Assembly: GCA_023014485.1 (NCBI GenBank)
Contig: JAJOZX010002708.1
Coordinates: forward strand, 1 to 64,000
Origin: Bathynomus jamesi
Taxonomy: Eukaryota > Arthropoda > Malacostraca > Isopoda > Cirolanidae
Length of the DNA: 64,000 nt
Reading direction: 5' to 3'
Shown piece by piece: positions 52,985-61,990 of the stretch. The notes under the pieces are model-generated. The model was not told where the DNA came from, made no database searches, and was given only the letters and a program-made list of their open reading frames with translations. Position 1 is the stretch's first letter; every line of letters starts with the position of its first letter. A program made the translations under genes and the position numbers.

Positions 52985-52986
<2 letters not shown>
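52276..52986. mobile_element. Mariner-derived foldback: two 5' ends head to head
   Basis: Left arm 52276-52586 and right arm 52678-52986 are inverse copies. The ends are CGAGGAGGGATCAAAAAGTA and CGAGGGGTGATCAAAAAGTA. Each arm encodes the start of a mariner-like transposase (NDALSVANVYKWHKKFKNGE on plus, NDALSVADVYKWHKKFKNGE on minus), the first helix-turn-helix. The 91-bp loop is the start of the following coding part (SLEDKECSGRP). It is thus a snapback formed by two terminal fragments of one transposon. Confidence 0.9.
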
Positions 52987-53015
<29 letters not shown>

Positions 53016-53022
53016 GTGTATA

Positions 53023-53065
<43 letters not shown>

Positions 53066-53072
53066 GTGTGTG
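52987..53072. repeat. (TA)n/(TG)n compound microsatellite
   Basis: TA tract with TGTG interruptions. It adjoins the Penelope-like UTR end at 53073. Confidence 0.93.
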
Positions 53073-53172
53073 TGTGTGTGGGATGAATCTCACAATTAAA
53101 CACGTGAAATGAATGAATGATACAAACCCACGAGGAAAAATAAAAATTATTCCAAGACCTTTCGTGTATTCA
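53073..53172 (-). mobile_element. Penelope-like 3'-UTR fragment
   Basis: On the minus strand: CTGAATACACGAAAGGTCTT, then TTTTTCCTCGTGGGTTTG, TTTCACGTGTTTAATTGTGA and GATTCATCCC before simple repeat. It is nearly the same as the plus-strand fragment at 58471-58577, and similar in layout to the ends of the copy at 53196-55078. Confidence 0.65.
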
Positions 53173-53242
53173 GATATATATATATATATATATAGATGAA
53201 TAAAACCACGAAGGAAAGGAAACACAGAATGGTGCTCAAGCG

Positions 53243-53265
53243 CTTTCGTCTAATGACATCCTCAG
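53243..53265 (-). other. CTGAGGA...GAAA motif in Penelope-like UTR
   Basis: CTGAGGA, U, GTC...GAC stem, GAAA on the minus strand. The same motif stands at 55004-55025 on the plus strand in the right arm. It resembles the 224-251 motif and the hammerhead core CUGANGA...GAAA, but the next base is G and helix III is not evident. Confidence 0.3.
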
Positions 53266-53311
53266 GAACACTGAAGTACATAGAGAGTTACAGCCTATAT
53301 ATAGGTTACAG

Positions 53312-53366
<55 letters not shown>

Positions 53367-53696
53367 CATACATATACAATAAACGGAGAAATGAAATTAA
53401 AAAAAAATTATTAAAAATTAAAAGATTGTGGGAGGGGCATACAACTTTGTAAGGAAACACTATCGATTTTTAGCACAAGATCAAACTACCGATTTTTAGC
53501 ACAAGATTAAATTAATTGTTTCCAACCAATGTTATAAAAAAAATACAAATTTATACTGGAAATCTGCCCGGGTTTTATCACTCTACCCATCTTGTATATA
53601 AAAATAAATTGAAAAATAACAATTATTAGAGTGGCGTACAAGTTTACCAAAGATTAGCGTTCTACCCTTCTTATCTAAATCTTTTTCTGAAGGAAT

Positions 53697-54348
53697 TCAA
53701 AACAACAAGATCGAGTTGAAAAAGACCTTGCTTATGTTGAAGTTATTTGTAAGTTGGATAATGGCAGACTCAAGAATATTTCTATTAACAATGTTGCTAG
53801 AGTGAAATAAAACTGAAGCATTATTCCAATCAATACAGTGGGATAACTCTGACAAATGGACAAAAAGGGCACTGGACGACTGTCCTGTTCTAACGGAATA
53901 TTGATGCTGTTTTATACGTGTGTGCAAATCCTTTCCCGTCTGACTTGTGTAAAAGGAATCACATTGTTTACAACCAATTTTATAGATAATGCCTGAATTA
54001 TTGGTAGGGCTATTTTTTACTGTGATATTTTTCACAATATTGTTATATGAAAATACTACATTAATATCCAAAAGTTTAAGTACATTAGCAATGCCTAAAA
54101 AGCCCGGGAAAAATGGAAGTACTAAAATATTTTTTGACAAAGTACGAGTGTTATTATTGCCCCGATAGAAAGTTCGTTTTGCCTTGTTGAGACAAGATTC
54201 CATAAACGCAGATGGATAACACAGATCACTTCCAATACTGTTGATTTTTTCTAATTCGGCATCGATGTATTCCGGACTGGCGATCCTAAGGGCGCGGAGA
54301 AACATTGAAGAAAAAATGGCCATCTTAGTGGGGGTGTCATGTCCCGAG
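53697..54348 (-). pseudogene. Penelope-like RT end, linker and GIY-YIG endonuclease
   Basis: KMAIFSSMFLRALRIASPEY is the region after the RT catalytic part. KINSIGSDLCYPSAFMESCL and LPFFPGFLGIANVLKLLDIN form the connector. The GIY-YIG region reads GIIYKIGCKQCDSFYTSQTG with the CxxC and a modified YIG (YTS), then KDLHTRIKQHQYSVRTGQ with the arginine. LSELSHCIDWNNASVLFHSS carries the histidine. A frameshift close to the end changes the last residues (KVFFNSILLF) relative to the right-arm copy. The RT catalytic residues are not present. Confidence 0.85.
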
Positions 54349-54652
54349 TAGGTCAGACGGGAAAGGATTTGCACACACGTATAAAACAGCATCAATATTC
54401 CGTTAGAACAGGACAGTCGTCCAGTGCCCTTTTTGTCCATTTGTCAGAGTTATCCCACTGTATTGATTGGAATAATGCTTCAGTTTTATTTCACTCTAGC
54501 AACATTGTTAATAGAAATATTCTTGAGTCTGCCATTATCCAACTTACAAATAACTTCAACATAAGCAAAGGTCTTTTTCAACTCGATCTTGTTGTTTTGA
54601 ATTCCTTCAGAAAAGATTTAAATAAGAAGGGTAGAACGCTAAATCTTTGGTA
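54349..54652 (+). pseudogene. Penelope-like endonuclease C-terminus (right arm)
   Basis: Starts within the GIY-YIG domain (QTGKDLHTRIKQHQYSVRTG) and runs without break to NSFRKDLNKKGRTLNLW. The C-terminus is complete here, whereas the left arm has lost the frame. 5' truncation at this point removes the CxxC and YIG motifs. Confidence 0.85.
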
Positions 54653-55078
54653 AACTTGTATGCCACTCTAATAACTTTATTTTTCAATTTATTTTTATAT
54701 ACAAGATGGGTAGAGTGAAAACCCGGGCAGATTTCCAGTATAAATTTGTATTTTTTTTTATAACATTGGTTGGAAACAATTAATTTAATCTTGTGCTAAA
54801 AATCGGTAGTTTGATCTTGTGCTAAAAATCGATAGTGTTTCCTTACAAAGTTGTATGCCCTCCCACAATCTTTTAATTTTTACTAATTTTTTTTTTAATT
54901 TCATTTCTCCGTTTATTGTATATGTATGTATGTATATATAATATATATTATTTTTTTCTGTAACCTATATATAGGCTGTAACTCTCTATGTACTTCAGTG
55001 TTCCTGAGGATGTCCTTAGACGAAAGCGCTTGAGCACCATTCTGTTTTTCCTTTCCTTCGTGGTTTTATTCATCATAA

Positions 55079-55175
55079 ATATTTTTCACGTGTTACTTTT
55101 GTGAAATAATTTTCATATATATATTATATATATATATATGGGATGAATTTCTTTTTTTTGCTTGTTGGTTTGAAT

Positions 55176-55227
<52 letters not shown>

Positions 55228-55834
55228 TATACTGATTTTGCAGCATAAATATTGCATTGATGAATTAATAAAAATAAACAGAAAAAATAAATATGTGCTA
55301 TAGTGAAGTGGCGTAATCTGAATATATAATATATACGAAATAATTAAAACTTTGGGACCTACTTCTGTCAGGACAACGAATAGTCTCTTCACCCACGTTA
55401 TCTTTCGTCGTTCTCTATGTTTGTCTCTTTATCGTGTATTATCTCTGCGATATATGATTTAAATATATGCTCCGGTTAAAAACATGATGATGGGATACCT
55501 CAATAAGTATATAAATAATCCGTTGTAGAAGTTGCTGCCATGTTTAAAATTGATGATGGGGGTATTAACATGTACTGTATATACAGTATATATATATATA
55601 TATATTAGATAAGCTGTATTTTGTCTTTTATGGCATTCTTATGAGTTATGTAGTAACCGAGGATAGAACCAATATTATATTAATAATATTAATAATAATT
55701 TTAACTTTATTTTTTTAACTTAAATAATAATTTTAAATTCATTGAGTATATTATTTACGCATGCAGTGCATGCCTTGCATTCATTAAGAAGCCGCCCCTG
55801 AATTTATATATATATATATATATATATATAATGT
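55079..55834. other. Gene-free stretch with several (TA)n tracts
   Basis: TA tracts at about 55117-55137, 55175-55225, 55583-55605 and 55806-55830. GGGATGAATTTC near 55140 is a short piece of the Penelope-type UTR end. No gene. Confidence 0.75.
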
Positions 55835-55945
55835 AAAGAACGACGCTTGTTTAGAAGAGTGTCCTCACAAGAGTCAGAGAGAAAACGAGCAATGAAAAAT
55901 TAGGCACCTCCCGGGAATCGAACCCGGGATCATCCGATTGCACCA
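55835..55945 (-). mobile_element. tRNA-derived SINE fragment
   Basis: On the minus strand GATGATCCCGGGTTCGATTC followed by CCGGGAGGTGCC is a canonical tRNA T-arm with a perfect B box. It is followed by a tRNA-unrelated body and an (AT)n tail at 55806-55830. The A box is missing because a LINE fragment starts at about 55946. Confidence 0.65.
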
Positions 55946-56370
55946 GCACTACTATATGGGGCAGAAACATGGCCGATGAAAAGAAGCCTGGAAAAGAAAA
56001 TGGAAGTGGCAGAAATGAAGATGCTCTGATGGATGTTTGGAGTGACTAGGAGGGATAGAGTGAGGAATGATTTAATAAGAGGAACAACAAAAGTAAAGGA
56101 AATCTCGAAGAAAGCACAGGAAAGGAGATTGAGATGGTATGGGCATGTCCAGAGGAGGGAGGAGGAGTATGTGGGACGACGGATGCTGAGGATGGAAATT
56201 CCAGGCACAAGGAGAAGAGGTAGACCTGAGATGAGGTGGCGGGATAGACTGAAGAAAGATATGAGTGAAAAGGGACTGGAGGAAGAGGTGGCTCAAGACA
56301 GAAGTGAATGGAGAAGGATCTGCAACAGCGACCCCACACAGAAATGGGTTAATAAGGCTGCGGAAGAAGA
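55946..56370 (+). pseudogene. LINE ORF2 C-terminal fragment
   Basis: After a broken start (TTIWGRNM, MKRSLEKKMEVAEMKM-type), the frame reads MFGVTRRDRVRNDLIRGTTK, then ERRLRWYGHVQRREEEYVGR. MEIPGTRRRGRPEMRWRDRL and LKKDMSEKGLEEEVAQDRSE follow. RLRWYGHV.RR..EY and GRP..RW.D...DM are the hallmark of the C-terminal region of many animal LINEs. The preceding RT is absent. The frame runs without a stop into the adjacent BEL/Pao fragment. Confidence 0.85.
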
Positions 56371-56384
56371 TAAAGTAATAAATC

Positions 56385-57220
56385 ATCTTCATACAAAAAA
56401 TTTAACTGAAGAATATGAAGTAGTATTCCATCAACATTTATCTGATGGTATAATTGAAAGAATTGATGCTTCACCTTGTGAATATGATAACTGTTTGGAT
56501 ACCTCATATGCCTATTATTAGAATGGAAAAACAGATTACCACTAAAATACGTCCTGTTTTTAATTGTTCCTTGAAAGTGGATAAAAAATACTCCATCCTT
56601 AAATAAAGCAGCTTACCCTGAAATTGATCTTATGTCTTCTCTTTTGAAACTACTACTTTTGTTCAGGACTAATCACTATGTGATGCTTGCTGACATAAAA
56701 CAGGCCTTTTTAATGATTAAACTGAAAACTTAATTTGATAAAAACAATTTTTTTTTCCTGGAAAGAGAATGATGAGATAGTAGCCTATCGTTACTCATTA
56801 GTTTTTGAATTTACTTCATCTCTTTTTATATTACACTATGTCATGAAGTATCATGCTTCTAGATATTTTAAGGATAAATGTTCACAAATATTGGCTAACA
56901 ATATTTATGGAGATAACTTAATTATAAGTTGTAATAACATTGAGGAAATGAAAGAACTGTATAAGGCTTCCTATGAAAGAATGTCTGAAGGTGGTTTTAT
57001 ACTTCGATTTTGGACTACTAACAGTGAGGAAATTGATCAGGTAATAAGTAATGATAGAAATCTTGCAAATCATGGTTGTGATGAAGAGAAAATATTAGGT
57101 TATAGATACAATATGATAGATGATACTTTTCATGTAGCTAAAGTTGAAATTAATGAAAATGCCACTACTAAAAGACAGAGCTTATCGCAAATATCTAAAT
57201 TATTTGACCTTTGGCTGTAG
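56385..57220 (+). pseudogene. BEL/Pao retrotransposon RT region
   Basis: The start EEYEVVFHQHLSDGIIERID corresponds to the beginning of the BEL/Pao RT (Y..v...ql..GIIE.v). Broken frames to about 56720 contain the RPVFN and ADI.QAFL.I equivalents. Then FTSSLFILHYVMKYHASRYF and NNIYGDNLIISCNNIEEMKE, where the usual VDDL catalytic pair reads GDNL. MSEGGFILRFWTTNSEEIDQ and EEKILGYRYNMIDDTFHV follow. Frames are interrupted several times. No gag, protease or LTR is seen nearby. Confidence 0.83.
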
Positions 57221-57229
57221 TTTTACCTG

Positions 57230-57903
57230 TAGCAGTCAAAGGTAGGATTTTGATGAGAGGTATTTGATCAATTAAACCGAAACTTGATTGGAATGATGAA
57301 TTACCAGCTGATATCAAATTGATATGGGAAAAACTTGCATCAAACTATGCATGTCTACCTAATTTATCTTTTCCCAGATGTGCTTTGAGTTCTGAAAGTT
57401 TGTATGGACTTCACATATTTTGTGACAGTTCTCAAACATGCTATGGATTTGTGGTGTATGCTTGCAATAAATCGCATTCAAATTTCATTTTTGCAAAAGC
57501 AAAAGTGGCTCCTCTTAAATCTTACAGTATACCCACACTTGAACTCATGAGTGTAGTCTTAGCCTTTAAATGTTTGCCAACTATGCTGACTGCTTATGAT
57601 GAAATTGAGTTTGAGTTCGTCAATATATGCGTTGATGCACAGGGTGTGTTACCCTGGTTTTTGACGAGTGATCTTAAAGTTAAATCTAAATTTGTGAAAA
57701 ATCGCCTTAAAGATTTAGAGGTGGCCAAATTGGATATCTGTAAAAATTATAATTTGCCTATTTACTTTAGATATATGAAGACAAAACAGAATCCTGATGA
57801 CATGATCACTCGTGGAATTAGCATTAAAAAATTTGAAGAAAACCTGAAATTTTGGTTGTATGGACCTGAGTGGCTTTCTAACGACTTTGATTCTTGCCTT
57901 TAA
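57230..57903 (+). pseudogene. BEL/Pao RNase H region
   Basis: From 57319 the frame is open: LHIFCDSSQTCYGFVVYACN (RNase H first Asp), then KAKVAPLKSYSIPTLELMSV (Glu in LELM) and NICVDAQGVLPWFL, the equivalent of the SDS segment. FRYMKTKQNPDDMITRGISI and NLKFWLYGPEWLSND form the NPADl.TRG...W..GP.WL end that marks BEL/Pao and related pol proteins. Ends at 57903. Confidence 0.87.
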
Positions 57904-58340
57904 TTTCTTGGCCAAAGTATGAAATACTTAGTGTACCCTCTGAGGCTAAGAATTTAACTTTGGTAAATGCCAATGTAAATAACATCTATGGAAACAAAAC
58001 TGTATTAGATGCAAGTAAGTATTCTAGTTTTTCATAAACTAATGAGAGTGATTGCATTTCTGTTTAAAATTTTATTTCAAAGCTTGCAAACTACAATTTA
58101 GTCCTGATAAATATGCACAAATGTATTGGATAAAACGAATGCAAAGGGAATGGTTTCCAAATGAAATTGAATTCCTCAGACAAGAGAACAAGATTCCTAT
58201 CCCAGCTGTTGTAAATGATCATAATCTGTTCAGAGATGATTTGGGAATTGTAAGATCCAGAGGTCGGATTCTAAGAGCTTGTATTTTGACTTTGATATTT
58301 GCAATCCAGTTTTGCTTGGAAAAATTCATCATCTAACCAA
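57904..58340 (+). pseudogene. BEL/Pao integrase N-terminal fragment
   Basis: From about 58090, KYAQMYWIKRMQREWFPNEI, then RQENKIPIPAVVNDHNLFRD and DLGIVRSRGRI correspond to the segment before the integrase zinc-binding domain (D..gilR..GRl). The integrase core is absent; a (TA)n tract starts about 20 bp after the fragment. Confidence 0.72.
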
Positions 58341-58354
58341 ATTGGTAATTATAC

Positions 58355-58422
58355 AATTATATATATATATAAAATATATATTATATATATATATATATAT
58401 ATTATATATACACACACACAAC

Positions 58423-58461
<39 letters not shown>
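58355..58461. repeat. (TA)n microsatellite
   Basis: TA tract with short CACACA interruption near 58411-58420. Open frames across it encode only Ile-Tyr repeats. Confidence 0.95.
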
Positions 58462-58464
<3 letters not shown>

Positions 58465-58470
58465 TGACAA

Positions 58471-58571
58471 GGTGTAGCTCTGAATACACGAAAGGCCTTG
58501 GAATCGTTTTTCTTTTTCCTTGTGGGTTTGCAGCATTCATTCATTTCACGTGTTTAATTGTGAAATTCATC

Positions 58572-58577
<6 letters not shown>
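58471..58577 (+). mobile_element. Penelope-like 3'-UTR fragment
   Basis: CTCTGAATACACGAAAGGCC, TTTTTCCTTGTGGGTTTGCA, then TTTCACGTGTTTAATTGTGA and AATTCATCCC directly before (TA)n. It is the inverse twin of 53073-53172. Confidence 0.65.

Positions 58578-58663
<86 letters not shown>
58578..58663. repeat. (TA)n microsatellite
   Basis: Long TA tract; the mariner-type element at 58664 lies inside it, as the tract resumes at 59236-59274. Confidence 0.96.
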
Positions 58664-58666
<3 letters not shown>

Positions 58667-59232
58667 GGCTATTCAAACTGATTCATCCGATTTCAACTGA
58701 GAATACTTCCGTACCTATCAACCGTGCATCAACTGGGCATACACCACATGAAAGAGGAAATCTCCGAGTTTTACAAGATCACCGCGAGAGGGCTCCAAAG
58801 TCACGCCGTGGCCTAGCCTAGCAACAAACAGTCAGTGTGAAAATGGCGTCCGCACAGCAGAAGGCGTTTTGTGTGTTGCAGTTTTCGACCCCCTAGGTTG
58901 CCGGATCTTACACCGTGCGACTTCCTCCTTTGGGGGTACGTTAAGGATACTGTGTACGTGCCACCGTTGCCCACATCTTTGGAGGAGCTCCGAACTCGCA
59001 TTGTTACTGCCGTAGAGTCAGTGACAACGGACATGCTGGAGCGAGTATGGAGGAATTCGACTATCGTGTCGACGTTGCTCGTGTAACTAGGAGAAGTCAC
59101 ATAGAGCATTTATGAGGTGAGAGAGAAAATTTGGACAGTTTTTCTTTTGGTTGATGTATCACCAAATCACACTGTATTTGTAACATTAAAAAATATCCTC
59201 ATTTGAAATCAGGTGAATTAGTTTGAATAGCC

Positions 59233-59235
<3 letters not shown>
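58664..59235 (+). mobile_element. Mariner-type element, internally deleted
   Basis: TA flanks and inverted ends CAGGGCTATTCAAACTGATT (left) and, in reverse complement, CAGGGCTATTCAAACTAATT (right). The interior encodes only the transposase end in one plus frame (58871-59086): LPDLTPCDFLLWGYVKDTVY with the third catalytic Asp, then LEELRTRIVTAVESVTTDML and VWRNS. The first two catalytic residues are absent. Same deletion type as 11622-12195. Confidence 0.9.
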
Positions 59236-59277
<42 letters not shown>

Positions 59278-59313
59278 TAATTATGTATATTGAGTAACTC
59301 AGTCATTTTACAC

Positions 59314-59493
59314 ACCAAAATACATTTTTCTAGTAGTATTTGATGTGATTTGTTCAAATCTGACCTCCATTTCCCTCGGAAATGAGATCCAACAAAGTTA
59401 TAGTACTTTGAAGTTTGGCTCATTTTCAAGGGAAATGGAGGTCAAAAAATCTAAGCAAAACACATCATATATTACTAGAAAAATGTATTTTGG
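59314..59493. repeat. Short palindrome (180 bp)
   Basis: ACCAAAATACATTTTTCTAG...TCTGACCTCCATTTCC at the left is repeated inversely at the right (GGAAATGGAGGTCA...CTAGAAAAATGTATTTTGGT). Arms about 75 bp, centre about 30 bp. MITE-like; no target duplication is evident. Followed by CCTAACCTAACC-type repeat. Confidence 0.75.
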
Positions 59494-59532
59494 TATTAAT
59501 TAACCTAACCTAACCTTATCTAACCTAACATG

Positions 59533-59766
59533 ATATGTTATTACATTATCATTTGTATAATTTAGGTCTCGGGGTATGGGGGTGGAGCCTTCGTAAAGAT
59601 CACGCATGACAAATTGATCGATATTGATCGACATTTTAGCGTCGGAAATTCAAAAATAAAAAATATAAAACCCTATACCGATCAATTTGTGATGCGTGAT
59701 CTTTACGGGGGCTCTGCCCCCGTACCCCGAGACCTAAATTATACAAATGATAATGTAATAACATAT
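59533..59766. repeat. Palindrome with GC-rich inner arms (234 bp)
   Basis: TATGTTATTACATTATCATT...GGTCTCGGGGTA...GATCACGCAT at the left is mirrored by ATGCGTGATCTTTACG...TACCCCGAGACC...AATGATAATGTAATAACATA. The arms are about 110 bp. It could be a foldback MITE. The open frame through it is a by-product. Confidence 0.8.
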
Positions 59767-60262
59767 TCAATATTTCTATTGCTCGGGAGTCATTAGAATG
59801 CACTTCATATATTAAATCCTCAAAATAATATTCGCACCCTTCAATGTCATCGTGACCAACATCTATGAAAAACTAACAGAAGTGGAACTAGCAACTTAAA
59901 AAGCCTGGCAACTTAAAAGCCTAGCTCATATATCATGTTCTCATGATGTCACCAATCAAATATTGGAAGGGCGGGAAAAAAATGCAAAAATGTCATAATA
60001 TTCAAATCTACATAATTTGGTAAGGACGCATCTGCGAGCATAGTGACTTATATGAAAATGATGAGAAAATTATGCTTTAATATTTTATAATTATATTTGC
60101 TTTTGATATTCTGAGTACGAAAAACTCATAGTAACCTATATATATATATATATATATATATAGAGGTCTATCGTTTAAATTTAAATCTAATAATACCAAC
60201 AAGTGCCTATCCATTCGGGAGGGCCTTGAAAAAGTTATTTGATAACGTATATATAGTTATAT
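59767..60262. other. Gene-free stretch
   Basis: AT-rich with a (TA)n tract at about 60138-60162. Nothing recognised. Confidence 0.75.
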
Positions 60263-60263
60263 A

Positions 60264-61480
60264 CACGAGGCCACTCAATATATTTTGCCCCACCTTTTTT
60301 TTTTCTTTCCAAATTTCCTTTAAGTTCCAAAAATTTTGTACACAAGTAGTTACATACCTTTTTACAAGTTTTTATTTTTCCACATAGTCTCCATCCTTTC
60401 TACGGCTTTCCTCCACCTCGAAACAAGGGACTTTATTCCTTGCTGGTAAAAGTCTGCTGGGTTCCGCTGGAGCCACCTCTTAACCTCCTTAACAACCTCA
60501 TCGTCACACTGAAACTTTCTTCCACGAATAGCATCCTTCATTGGCCCAAACAAATGGAAGTCTGAAGGTGCCAGATCCGGGCTGTATGGAGGGTGGGTAA
60601 CACAGTCAAGCGCATTTTTGTGATGGCCTCTCTTGTTGCAAACTGTTGTGTGGTCTTCCGTTATCGTGCAAAGAAGGACGTCTTCCAGTTTTCTCTCCGG
60701 TCGAACTCGCTTTATACGTCTCTGGAGTCTTTGTAGGGTAGCATATATGCCTCTGAGTTGATTGTTTGTCCATAATGTCCACCAGAATCCCCTTTCATCT
60801 CCCAGAAGATGGTGGTAATAACCTCTCGTGCAGAGGGAGCCATTTTGAACTTTTTCTTGAATGGAGAGTCTGCGTGATGCCACTCCATAGATTGGCGTTT
60901 TGTTTCAGGTTCAAAGTGGTGTACCCAAGTCTCATCTCCAGTCACAGTTCGTGAAAGGAAGTCATCCCCTTCTGTCTCATATCGAACCAACGACTCAGAA
61001 GCAATTTCTTTTCTTTGGGCTTTGTGATCTTCAGTCAGTTCGCGAGGAACAAACCGTGAACACACTTTTGAGTATCCCAGTTGCTGAATTATCGTATTCA
61101 CACTAATTCTTCACTAATTTTTAGCTCCAGTGATACCTCCTTGTATGTGACGCGCCGATTTGATCGAATGATCCTGTTAGCACGTTGCACAGTGTGAGAT
61201 GTGACAGCCGATGCCGGGCGACCGCTGCGTGGCTCATCATCGAGGCTGGCTCTCCCTCTCTCCGATGATCTCACACGTTTAGACCAGCGTCCAACTGTGC
61301 TTCGATCAAAAACAGCATCTCCGTAAACGTTTTGTAGACGTTTGTGCATATTTCCAACTGTTTCCTTCTCTGCGGTTAAGAACTCGATGACAGCTCTCTA
61401 TTTACGACGCACATCACTGTCAGACGCCATTTTCGAAACTGCGTTAACCATCGGTTTTATACAAGGGTATTTAAAAGCGG
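60264..61480 (-). mobile_element. Mariner transposon, decayed
   Basis: The left terminus is plausibly CGAGGCCACTCAATATATTT at about 60264. No matching right terminus could be found beyond the gene start, so the right end is lost or diverged. The gene between them is on the minus strand. The family differs from the mariner at 50863-52210. Confidence 0.8.
60362..61430 (-). pseudogene. Mariner transposase, multiple breaks
   Basis: MASDSDVRRK begins at 61430 and is followed within a few codons by a stop. Then MHKRLQNVYGDAVFDRSTVG and DDEPRSGRPASAVTSHTVQR (helix-turn-helix and linker), a shift near 61100, and VCSRFVPRELTEDHKAQRKE. The first Asp is in RTVTGDETWVHHFEPETKRQ. After further shifts near 60760 the second Asp block is degraded. 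The third is intact in THPPYSPDLAPSDFHLFGPM, with the C-terminus WRKAVERMETMWKNKNL. The span of about 356 codons fits mariner. Confidence 0.9.
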
Positions 61481-61624
61481 TTTTATACAAGGAGGGGAGG
61501 TTCAAACTGGAAAAATCCGGTTATGTGAAGCGCAGAAAGTTCAAACTTAAGGCCCAAAAGACATTTCAGCCCCATGGCCTATTATTTAGCTAAGAAAAAA
61601 GGGTGGGGAAAAATATATTGAGTG

Positions 61625-61803
61625 CTCTAGTGTGTAATATATATAATATATATATATAGTCGTATATATTGTTGTCAAAGTTGCACATAAGAACCACAGA
61701 TTAAAAAAAACATTTCCACATCCAGATGTAATATCTTTAGTATTAATTTGATTATAAGACTCATCTTGACAATCCCAGACGTGATTCTTATGAGCGATTT
61801 TGA
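61625..61803. other. Short gene-free stretch with (TA)n
   Basis: A TA tract at about 61637-61662 and unremarkable sequence. Confidence 0.7.
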
Positions 61804-61908
61804 CTATATGTATGCAAGAAGGAGGGGCAAGGGTGAATGCCCACTCAAACGCCTCCTCCATAGAAGAAGAGAGCCAAAATCAAGATCCAAAGATATATAT
61901 ATATAGAT

Positions 61909-61944
<36 letters not shown>

Positions 61945-61955
61945 CTGTGTATATA

Positions 61956-61990
<35 letters not shown>

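Larger units (their letters stand above)
53196..55078. mobile_element. Penelope-like element pair as a long inverted repeat
   Basis: The left arm (53196-53957) and the right arm (54349-55078) are inverse copies of a Penelope 3' half. Each has the endonuclease end, UTR and AT-rich tail. The left copy (minus strand) extends further 5' into 53958-54348, while the right one (plus) starts abruptly at about 54349 inside the endonuclease sequence. The arms differ by small indels and by the length of a (TA)n tract (53318-53372 only in the left arm). Confidence 0.88.

Noticed and set aside
58299..58700. Open frames encoding runs of Ile-Tyr across (TA)n tracts, also at 50732, 52977, 53236, 55093, 61800 and 61845
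   Set aside because: They are translations of the TA microsatellite in any frame and have no other protein character.
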